NCBI GenBank assembly: GCA_015178975.1
Contig: WHVD01000014.1
Location: 496,001 to 560,000, forward strand
Length of the DNA: 64,000 nucleotides
DNA from: Hysterangium stoloniferum
Lineage: Eukaryota > Basidiomycota > Agaricomycetes > Hysterangiales > Hysterangiaceae
Direction of reading: 5' to 3'
The notes under the pieces: model-generated
Database searches by the model: none
What the model was told of the DNA's origin: nothing
Seen by the model: the letters and a program-made list of their open reading frames with translations, nothing else
Shown here: positions 54,814 through 64,000 of the stretch, piece after piece
Layout of the letters: every line of letters starts with the position of its first letter
How positions within the stretch are numbered: position 1 is the first letter of the stretch
Made by a program: the position numbers and the translations under genes

Positions 54814-56709
54814 TCACCAGTCCTCATTCATCTTCCCTTCCTTTATTTTCTGTCGCCGCTCCTTCATCTTCTCCCTTGCCTTCTCCGTTGCCTCGTCCAG
54901 TTTCGCTGTTTTTGCCAGCCCCAGAAGTAGCGCATGCACGAGCCCGGTGTGATTATGCCTGCGAAGGCTGTTTTCAAACTAAGGTGGCAGAGCGGGGAGG
55001 AGGTTAGTGTTGGTGAAGATCAAGATGGAACACAAAATAAGGGGGGGAGAGAGGGTGAGACAACATGTTCTACTTTGGATGAGCAGATAGGCTATCGTGT
55101 GGAAATTCGAGAAGATGGGTGGTAGGAAAAAGTGCAGGAAAGCATTGGCCTCACGGCGATAAAGATATCGAAACAATAACCGACACTCACATCCCACCTC
55201 TTTCTCTTCTCCAGTTCTATTGCCATATCATGCTCCACCTGATGGGCGAGGGATGTGGCGCCGCTTCCTCTGTGTTCCTCTAACTGTGTCTGGAGACGCG
55301 GGAGAGGGTCGGCGCGTAGAGCTTGAAGGTTAAAGTGAATCTAAAGTGAGTATGACATCGGCGAGGTGAGTGACATATGAGGGGAAATACAGATGACTTA
55401 CTGATCCGGGGGGGTATGTTGCTATTCGACTGTTGATCACGTCCCTAAACACAAGAGAAGAATAATTTAGCGTCTTTCCTCAAGCGACGTAGAAAGTGAC
55501 ACGGAAAAGAAGTCTACCTGGCTTTTCCAAGCCATCCCTCACCATCGACATGTCCATGTTTAACCGGATACCGCTTCAAACCATCCAACTCATACAGTGA
55601 ACCCAAATAAGGCAAGTATACTACAAAATGATACGCTTCCTCCGTCGTCTTCGGGAGGCCAAGTCCGTCTAAGGATATCGCTGACGGTGGGGAGAGCGAG
55701 TTATGTGCGGCACGAAGATATGTGGAAGAGGTGATCGCGAGTCCTGTTGTCTGTTTGCGTAGGGTGTTATTCATTGTCAGCTGAAGAGAAGGAGGGATAT
55801 ACTTACTTGTGGGTCCATTCCGGCTGTGAACGACAGTAGTTCCCCCAACTCTTCACCTTTCGGTATGTTGGGGATGTTACCAAGTCCGTTCAACACTGCC
55901 AGTGTAGCGCACGCATTATTCACAACCTACCGAAGGGAATGGGTTAGCGTGGGAACAAAGAAGAAATCAGCACCATCAGAAATCAGAATTACATAGAACG
56001 AAATAGAAAAAATTATTCGTAACCTTCAGTTGATTTGGCATGAGAAAGGAGAAAAAGTTAGAATGGAATCGATCAAAATAAAATTACTGAAGATGCAACC
56101 TCATATCGCAAGTGACCCGGCATGTATAAAAGGAAAGAGAAGGAATGGAATAAATCAAAACAGATTGGAATTAGAAAGTGAAGAGTCAATCCACACCCCA
56201 ACTGACTTGGAATGAGGAAGGGGGAGAAAATATATTAAAGTGACACGGGAAAACCTCACAACCATACGCAAATATTCCAAAAGTTCACATGCGCAAGCGT
56301 CAAAAGACCAAAGCAGCACACCACGCACCTGATGCGCAAAAAAACCTGGGAAGTCCTCATCATACGTCCCCTCCGCACCGCCCTTCTCATCTGCCCCCGC
56401 AATCCATTTGAATAAAAAGATCAACGCATAAATAGGCTGCATCGTCGCAAGAATCTCGTCATCAAGCGAGTATAAATCGTCCACTTGGAGCGGGACACCG
56501 AGCTTTTTCAGTAGTTCGCTGGAACCAGGAGGCTTTAGTTGCAGGTTTGAGGGAATGGAAGTATAAGAGAGCTTACGTGAACACACCAGGGTCAGATTCT
56601 ATCGTTGTTGATACGGAAAAAAAAGTAAAATCAAGTCAATTTCAATCACAACAACCCATTACGACGTACCTGTTAGCTGCCATCCTGAAGATTCATCGTC
56701 TTCGCTCAT
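54814..56709 (-). CDS. UCH37: ubiquitin C-terminal hydrolase UCH37/UCHL5-type deubiquitinase
   Basis: Eight exons: 56670-56709, 56577-56598 (22 nt), 56329-56518, 55807-55926, 55518-55750, 55402-55444, 55191-55340 and 54814-54978; product 320 aa, against 329 aa in human UCHL5. Family role: a cysteine protease that removes ubiquitin at the proteasome (via Rpn13) and, in animals, in INO80. Catalytic set in sequence: oxyanion Q84 (FFAHQ), C90 (NNACATLAVL), H165 (EAYHFV) and D180 (YELDG). The N-terminus gives WQLTESDPGVFTELLKKLGV across three exons. The C-terminal tail FENSLRRHNHTGLVHALLLG, followed by a Lys/Glu helix, is the ULD-like region typical of the UCH37 subfamily. Intron 3 is long (402 bp); intron 7 is 212 bp. 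A broken partial copy lies at 10.5 kb. Confidence 0.93.
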
Positions 56710-58533
56710 AGTTTAAGTGGTAGTTGATGGTATCGGAAATGCTGAAAGAATATGAAGACAGTAAATAGAGATTACACTTGAAAAAAAAACAGTAAGAAGA
56801 ACGCGTAGACCCAGTGACGCGTCGAGGTAAGGTGAGCGAGTTAGGTAAGCAGCCGGGAGGACGCCAGAGTCTGACTAAAGCTAGAGAGAGGCTGACGAGT
56901 TCAGTCTACAGTGGGCCTTTTATATAAACGGTTCAAATATTTGTGGATGAATCTCAGTGGAATTGGGGGCATTAATACTAATGGCAGAAACCGCCACCGA
57001 AAGAGCAGGCAAAGTAATGGATTGAATACCTTGAAAATTGAAAAACAACTCAACAAAGTCGCACGTCGTCTCCCAAGTGATTGTGGCGCGAAAAAAAGTA
57101 GACAATTCTGCTAACTTGAGATACTTGCTCGCCCACAGATATCACCCCGGTATCGACCATTGTCCGGGAAATCATAAGAATAATATTTGCTATCATGTGG
57201 AAAGCTGAAGCATATCCCAAGGCCACGACTATTTTGCTCAACAGAGTATTGGCTATCGTACTTCACGTGGTATCGGATGCTCACGCCTCTGACTTGCGAA
57301 CATGCCGATGGACTGGTCAACCACACTTTTAAACATTTTAAAAGTCGGCGGCAGATATGTATAAAATTTACATAGTACGACTGATTATTGCTTTTTCGAG
57401 CCCAAGCCATAATGATTTTGCGGGATCGTGGGGAGATGTGAGAATGGAGTAGATGTAAGTACTGAAGGAAGTTAACTGGAGAACATGCGTTGTCCCACCG
57501 TAGCTGTGCTCCGACTCTGTGACCTTGTGGTAAGCGGTCAGCGGACACATCTCTGCGTGGAAGATCTAGTACGGTTTATCTTCAGGATGATGCGCATCCA
57601 CCTTCATGTCTCGTTGACGGTGTGAAATGTCCCAATCTCTTTGAGGAAGAACGCAGTGGTATGCCAGTGATGTGTACCATCCACCACTCCTCGTGACTAC
57701 GAGAGACTAAGAACGTGGTATGATATCATGACACGCGTATAATGAAGCCCTCCACCACGTGCAAGTACCAACGTGCCTGAGCGCGCAGCACTTCAAGTTA
57801 TAATGGAGCAATACTGACATTGTATTGTGGGTTATTGGTTCTTTGAAATACATCTTGCCAGCAGGTGCGATGTTCCCTGATAATCGGATTATCGTGACAA
57901 TTCGGGTCCGGCACCGCCCCAAGACAACCTTTTCTGTGGCGGCTGAAGAACGGGAAAATGCCACAATAATGGCCAGGTATCTTATTTTTGCACCTATGCT
58001 CTATAGATGTATACCCTATCACTACTCCGACAAATGCGAAGGCTACTATTAGTAAGTTGTTCTCACATGGTGACTATCAACAATAGTGCTTTTAAGCGTA
58101 TCCGCAGTAGGAGCTTTTTGGGGCCACTAGCTATTCTTAGCTTCTGCGATTAGTGTGCCATCATCTATTATTATCTCTTCTTCATATTCTGAGGTGAAGC
58201 TTCAATACAATATCTCACCTGCATGTTCTGACGTTGTTAACGGTCACTCGAAACAGATGGGGAGTTCTGGAAACGCCAGTGCTGTAACACGGTGGGAGTG
58301 GGGCTAAGCGGCAAATGACGGTCTCAATAATCCACTGTTATGGTCTACCAGCCCGCTGCTAGCTGAAAATCAGGGCGAATGTTAATTGACAATGACAGTC
58401 TCATTTCTCCTGTCCGGTTGAACGCGAACGTGCGAACCTGTGAATGAGCTGGGAAAAAGTTGATGTTGCTTTATGTATATTTAAGCCATAGACAGCTTCA
58501 GGTGTTCTTTCCCAAGAATCCTCCGATCCCAGG
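56710..58533. other. unresolved stretch between UCH37 and the phosphodiesterase gene
   Basis: Several minus-strand frames (57050-57241, 57111-57548, 57707-58022) are open for 60-145 codons. They include a hydrophobic stretch LLIVAFAFVGVVIGYTS (near 58,050-58,000) and ALGYASAFHMIANIILMIS (near 57,170). They could be exons of a multi-pass membrane protein, but I could not join them. A TATATTTAAG box at about 58,476 probably serves the gene starting at 58,534. Confidence 0.3.
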
Positions 58534-60796
58534 ATGCTCTCGTCTGTCATTGTCTTCTTAACTCTTGCAGTTGCAACATCCGCTCAAAATGCTACAGGAT
58601 CTCTCATCACCGATCCTGGTCCACCACCACTCAACTCGACCTCTCTTCCCGGACAGGTTGTTCCAGGTGTTCCCGGTAATGTTCAAGCACGTCCATACTT
58701 TAAAACACTGGGTACACTGACGCATTCTGGCTAGACTTCTACGCGCCAGAGCAGATTGGAGCGAAGTTTACGCACAACGTCATTCTTAGCGTCGATGGAA
58801 TGCATCAAGCGAGTGTTCACATCATGCCCATCCCCAAAAACTGTCACTCAGCCAAGTTGTCAAATTTCATTTTAACAGTCCGACCTCGAGTTCTTTGTTA
58901 AAGCCTTCCCCAAGTCTACTTTGGCCTCTCTTTTAAAAAATTCCGTGGAATTCACGAATGCTATGACTTCATCGCCGTCTGATTCTTTTCCTGGGGTGTA
59001 AGTTGCCATTCTTTTTCTTCTCCCCCTTTTCCATGCTTAGGCCAATTTTTTTTCAAGAATGGCGTACATGACTGGGGCATCCTCCAGGACGCACGGGGTT
59101 TACTATGATGTCTGTATGTTCCTATCCAAGTCTTGCGGTTCGGGTCGCTCCCAATGAGTTTTTTTTTGTGAATTCAGCATATGACAAGTCACTTTTCCCT
59201 CCCGGGTCCAACTGCACTGGTCCAGTGGGAACTGTCATTGCTTGGGACGAGACACTCGATCTCAATCCTGATGGTAAGTCGCCTCCATTCATAGCTACAA
59301 CCCAAAGTTCATCTAAGATCTACCATTACTAGCTTTTGATGGAGGAGGAGCCTTCAACCTTTCCATGCTTCCTCTCCGAAAGACAGCTTGGGGAACGTGT
59401 GCTCAAATCGTGATTTCCTCTACTTTCTAATTATCTCATCCACAACATAACACACCTGTAGTTCCCCAACGATTTCCTTCGTGTGAACACCATTTTTGAA
59501 GTAGCCCGCCAAAACGGCCTTGTTACGGCCTACACCGACAAGCATCCAGGTATGCTGACTTGGAAGGAGATGTCACTTCGAGCCATTTAATTTTATCTCT
59601 CTTTTTTTCAGCTTACCAGATTTTAAATGGTCCATCCGGATTGGGATTAACTGAAGGATTCTTCCCTGAGGTAAATGCCGCTATCACGCAAATGCAGACG
59701 GAAGGTTACGACGATCTTCATTGGTACAACTTGCAACCTTTCAAAGGATGAATCGGATCATCTGACAGCAATCGCACTAATAGGAGCGCTCTCAATAATT
59801 GGACCATGGGACACCACTTTAATGGCACAGCTGGTCTTACTACACCTTCAATCTACGGCGCAGATTTCCAGACATTCTCTGTTTCTGAAAAGGCGTGAGT
59901 ACTATCAGAGTTATTTTCTTCAAGTTTATAAAAGACAAACTCAAACCGATGTCATTGTAGTGCTGGATATAATGCGTACGCAGTTTTTCCTTAAACCAAC
60001 ATATGCAAACCGCTCATTTAGTCCACAGTGATCTTACTCCCTCTGCCGACCTAATCCAGGGATTCCAGCAGGTTGATTCGCGCCTTGGGCAGCTTGTCGC
60101 CACCATGAAAGCCGCTGGAACATTCGACTCTACCCTCCTCATCATCACCGCCAAGCACGGCCAGTCTCCCATCGACCGCTCGCAGCTTCGAAAGATATCC
60201 CCCGACGACCTCATTGCTGCTACCGGAACGACTGTTGTAGGATCCTCAGCAGACGATGGCGCGTTGTTATGGTTAGCCGATCCAAGTCAAGCTCCAGCGG
60301 CTCAGCAACGCCTCTTGAGTAAGAAGACGGCGCTCGGCATCACCGACGTGTGGGTCGGCCTTCAGGTCATTGCCAATGGTCTGGGAAGTAAGTTATAAGT
60401 GGTATATAGGGAGCCGAATTCTTACCGAACCTTCCTGTAAATTATATAGATCCTTTCTTGGACCCTCGCACACCCGATATCGTTGTCAAGACGGTTTCCG
60501 GTGTTATTTACACATCTCCCACAGCGTCCAAAGTCGCTGAGGTGAGTCCTAAATCATGATGCAGAGACTACCTGGCTCATCCCTCTCTCGTGTATCAGCA
60601 TGGGGGTCTTAATTTCAATGACAAGGCGGTTCTTCTCTTTGCTCATAACCCATCCTTCAAGGCCACTAAATTCGATGGCCTCGTTTCTACAAGGCAGATT
60701 GCCCCTACCATCATCAAGGGGCTAGGGTTTGATCCTCTTTTGCTTGAGGGCGTTCGGATTGAAGCCACCGTGCCTCTTCCAGGCATTTTCCATTAA
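58534..60796 (+). pseudogene. ENPP-like phosphodiesterase (alkaline-phosphatase superfamily), probably recently disabled
   Basis: Eleven exons can be traced (58534-58808, 58879-58997, 59058-59113, 59178-59273, 59333-59409, 59462-59549, 59612-59894, 59961-59975, 60029-60387, 60450-60541, 60599-60796), almost all with consensus splice sites. A signal peptide (about 1-18) suggests secretion. Superfamily motifs: LSVDGMHQ-SDLEFFV, SSPSDSFPGVMAYMTGASS, VTAYTDKHPAYQILNGPSG, IITAKHGQSPID and HGGLNFNDKAVLLFAH. Known members hydrolyse phosphodiester or pyrophosphate bonds using bound metals. Two lesions: exon 1 needs one extra base near 58,717-58,728 to reach DAFWLDFYAPEQIG, and an in-frame TGA at 59749-59751 (possibly from CGA) interrupts exon 7. 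Intron 1 would need a GC donor (GCGAGT). A sequencing error or an alternative splice could rescue one of these. Confidence 0.7.
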
Positions 60797-63307
60797 TAAT
60801 TGATTAAGATAACACACTTTGGTGCTTTGTATACGGTTTGAAAGGTGTATGTCTGCGCAAGCATTCGCTTGACTTCAAACCCTGTACACTGTTTGAAAAC
60901 CCAATATAACATTCAAAGTATTTTAGAACGTACATAATACGTTCGTAACAAATCGTAATGCCATGGTCGGAACCGAGGCTGCAAATTGCATGTCTGTACG
61001 CCGTGAAATCTGGAGACATACTGTATCAAAGTATACATTCAGGGGGGCTCATATAACACGACCTTCTCACTGGGAGGCACTGGGAGGGCTAACAACGAGA
61101 CTTTATCACCCTCGTGTTCCCGTGTGTTTTACTCGTTTAATTTTCTCGTCTTTTATTCGTTTTGGACAAGCACAATCAATGAAACCGAAAATAGACCTGC
61201 TTGGAGCCCTGAAGTCCTTTAGCGTGTTTGCGTACACCTGCAGATGCTCCGGGTGTACAATCTCATCCTTATCCTACCTTAGTTTGTATTCCATATCCTT
61301 AATAGATTTATCTGTAGTTTTCTTTCCAACCCAACAGATGAACGGGACATGGACTGATGAAACACACCACCTTGTTCTGAACCATGACAGGCGAAATCAC
61401 GATGGGGAACGTGAAAACATCGTAGACAACGCCCATTGGTCTTCAGGGCTCCACACCTTGTATATTGCCTGAGGAGTTGAGGAATGCTTTAGAGAAGATA
61501 AATGTTCAATATAGAGGGTCCAGGGCCAGTGAGTTCCTACCTATTTTATTAATTAATTTTCACTTTGTTTAATGATTAAATAGTTTATTTGCAGTCAAAT
61601 TACCTTTTCCCAGGTGTTATTCCCATTCATAATTTTCAAATACACTGTCTGAATTCTATCCTATAATCCCAGGTATGTTTGGGGCTTTGTCATGTTGTTT
61701 TAATATATTTATGCATTATCTTTTGCATTTTGGGGCTATTTTACACCTATTTGCATTCTTTAAACACTTTTGTCCACAGAGCAGTACCAGCACCTCCAAA
61801 GCGCCCGCCCCGAATTTGCCCTTCTCTTTAATTGGCTCGTAGATATGAGGACAATGTTGAGGGTTTGCAGTTCATATGTTATAAACTTATGGCCATCGAG
61901 TGTCACTGTGTCAGTGTGGCTCTAGGGAGGGGATATATTTTAACTCATACGTGCTCATAAACATTTGTATTTTGTCAGCCCTATAAAATGCCATTCAGTC
62001 ATCCGTTTCCCGCCTTGTGTAGGATGAGGACCTGTGTCCGGTAAAATCGCAACCTCTGCAGCAAAGTAATATGTCAAAAGGGCATTATCAGTTGACTTTC
62101 GGGGAGGTCCATTGGCTATGAGTGGTTGTTGTAGCAATAATGAGGAGACCAGGCTGCTTAGATGGGCCTTAGACTGGCGATGAGTAAGTCAGAGGAGATA
62201 CATTACGAGCCAACAGGATGAGGCAACACGCGGACAACGGGCACTTACATTATCCCGGCGTCATCAAATTATGAGGCACAATAAAAATTTTTGGAGTAAT
62301 TATATAGGAGATTTTCCTTCGAGGGAACATTGTGAAGGAGAATTCCCCATGCATTCCGCAGGAGGGTGTGAGGAACTTGAGGTGTCATAAAGGCCAAACA
62401 GATCCTCGTTGGGCAGGGCCACAGCGGTGCAGTTACTGAAGGGCTTTCAGGAAAAAATTTGTTGGAGAAAGCTTAGATCACACATCGTGCCTGGGCAGCT
62501 GCACCAGCAAAACTGGAACCAAATTCACGAATGCGCGCATTCTTCGCACGCACAGGAGCCCTCCCAATACGAACTGGGACCCAAAAGGTGCGCATCATGG
62601 TTAAAAGAGCCTAGTCTAAGGAGAGATTTTCTCTCTTACTTCGGGGGTGCTGGAACTTGAGCAGAGTTTGTTCCCATCAATTTCTCACCGGATGACTTTG
62701 CTGAACTAGTGAAAGTTGAACGAGTCTATGATCGTATATGTGGCTCTATTCCCTAGGCCCGGTGGATCAAGCTTTTTGCCAGGCACGACCAAAGCAACAT
62801 AGAGCCCATCTTATACTTAAGCATTCCTTTGTGCTGAGTTCAATATTAGATATGAAGAGCAATGTATGGATGTATGGTAGGAATGTCATATGAAGAGCTG
62901 GCGTTGAGGTGGGTGAAAGAGTCAAGGCCTGACTCGCAACCATTGATGGCAGAAGCTGAATATGATGGATGAGCAGGTTTGAATGACCAGAAGGGAGATT
63001 GGTTTAATGGCGAGACAAATACGGGCAGTGTGGGATAAAATAACGATTGCTGAGATGCCGGACAACTGGTGCAGTATATTAGGAGTTAATACCATCCGTG
63101 TCCCTTAGACCAACCACCGCCCTCCATTACTATGTGCTCACTGAGTTCGCTCCGACACTGGCATCCAGAAAAATATCCCAGAGCGCTTCACAAAACCCCT
63201 AAATCTTGGTGTTCAAAATCCGGTAAGGAGAGAGGCTATCCATAGTTCTAGTGACAAATGTGGGGAGGAAAATATCGCTTAATTGAATGCAGAAACGCGG
63301 TATGAAC
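60797..63307. other. gene-poor stretch, nothing assignable
   Basis: Open frames (up to 169 codons at 60963-61472, plus) have low-complexity or translation-artefact composition and no recognised product. An AT-rich block at 61,540-61,800 separates two unremarkable segments. No repeat shared with the rest of the window was noticed. Confidence 0.35.
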
Positions 63308-64000
63308 TCATCGATATTCCTCTAACACCGAGATGCAATATGAGTTGGATAGGACCGAAGGACCAGTGAACGGAGTGGCGATTAGGAGTAATAGGGAGTG
63401 AGAGGCAGTCTCTAAACTTGAAAAGTCTCTGAAATCCTCGAGGCGAAGGTGAAAGTCAAGTGCATTGAAATGTGTGATAAGTTTGATAAAAGCATTTACT
63501 GCATTTTCTTCCCGTATTTCAGTGCAAGAAAATTCTGGGTCGGGAGAAGCTGCTACGAGCTTTATGGTGGTTTCGATTGTGTCCGTGAGAGAGGAAAGCA
63601 GCACCCAACCTGGGTTGTCTTGGGTGGACATATCACTAGCAAGAGAAGATCAAGTTAATACATCATTTACAGGAAGGGTATGTACAACGCGCCATAGGTG
63701 GAAAACAAGAAATGAGGCAATGCGGTTGATCTTGTTGGTGTAGTCTATCAGCATTACCCTGTCAGCTAAGAATCTATTCACAGCCTTTGCTTTCCAGTAT
63801 AAACACCAGTCAAATCCATCATGTTGCGGTCTAGCCCCAACCATGGTATCTAGGGCAATGTCCAATAAAGCCTCAGATAGGCTCTTAAACCGCGGATCCT
63901 GTTGTGAACATGTAATAGAAAGTTTTATTTGGTCGTCAAGACTGCCAGGATAAGATCTGTTATAGAACACTCTTCGGTTGCACCTGTCATGGCCTAAATC
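63308..64000 (-). CDS. 3' part of an unrecognised spliced gene running off the right edge
   Basis: The minus strand is open from the window edge (DLGHDRCNRRVFYNRSYPG...) through ALLDIALDTMVGARPQHDGF and WKAKAVNRFLADR to about 63,680. A donor/acceptor pair (GTTGTAC or GTAAAT ... TTGCTAG) then leads to a second open segment with MSTQDNPGWVLLSSLTDTIE and LITHFNALDFHLRLEDFRDF, ending in a stop at 63,308. The exact intron is not settled. The product is soluble and helix-rich. No domain is recognised. Confidence 0.45.

Noticed and set aside
55751..55780. Extra residues LTMNNTLRKQ in UCH37
   Set aside because: They belong to the 3' part of intron 4 under the preferred splice model.
55781..55806. 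A 26-bp intron 4 in UCH37 using the first CAG after the donor
   Set aside because: Too short for splicing. The CAG at 55753-55751 gives a 56-bp intron with a CTGAC branch site and restores the MDPQ-TTGLAITSS alignment.
60963..61472. 169-codon plus-strand ORF after the phosphodiesterase gene
   Set aside because: No motif, no splice context, and composition typical of chance ORFs.

Overview
The window is nuclear DNA of a filamentous basidiomycete, most likely an Agaricomycete. The evidence is short introns (mostly 54-75 bp) with GTRNGT donors and CTNAC-type branch sites, an EPL1 and a UCH37/UCHL5 orthologue with fungal exon structure, an agaricomycete-type C2H2 zinc-finger family, and dense LTR retrotransposons (Ty1/copia and chromodomain Ty3/gypsy). 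No bacterial, phage or CRISPR-like system was seen.

Layout. 1-8.5 kb is a gene-bearing left flank: EPL1 (NuA4 acetyltransferase scaffold, minus strand, five exons, very Gln-rich tail) and part of an unrecognised spliced minus-strand gene. 8.5-11.4 kb is gene-poor and holds a decayed partial copy of the UCH37 gene found at 55 kb. 11,432-16,247 is a complete, apparently young Ty1/copia element with an intact 1,359-aa Gag-Pol, 5-bp target-site duplication (TSD) and near-identical LTRs. 18.1-21.9 kb holds a C2H2 zinc-finger gene and a small secreted cysteine-rich protein (SSP) gene, followed by a copia RNase H relic.

22-44.4 kb is a graveyard of retroelements, much of it CpG-poor. It contains a gypsy 5' fragment, a gag-only copia-type element, a broken HNH-endonuclease ORF, solo LTRs, and a full-length but dead chromodomain gypsy element (28,616-40,311) whose two LTRs and integrase each carry another LTR. 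It ends in a Russian-doll stack in which one short TA-flanked MITE contains four successively nested LTRs of one family, each with its own perfect TSD.

44.5-54.2 kb repeats the 18-22 kb unit several times in both orientations, forming two large imperfect palindromes. They carry four more SSP copies (three intact, one broken), a broken C2H2 copy, copia relics and four copies of a TA-flanked MITE. 54.8-56.7 kb is the intact eight-exon UCH37 deubiquitinase gene. 58.5-60.8 kb is an ENPP-like phosphodiesterase gene with two apparent lesions. The right edge contains a partial unrecognised gene.

The two confident conserved genes are housekeeping and chromatin functions. The most distinctive feature is the lineage-specific SSP family, amplified by inverted duplication inside repeat-rich DNA. 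Exon boundaries were worked out by eye from splice consensus and frame continuity and have not been checked against transcripts.
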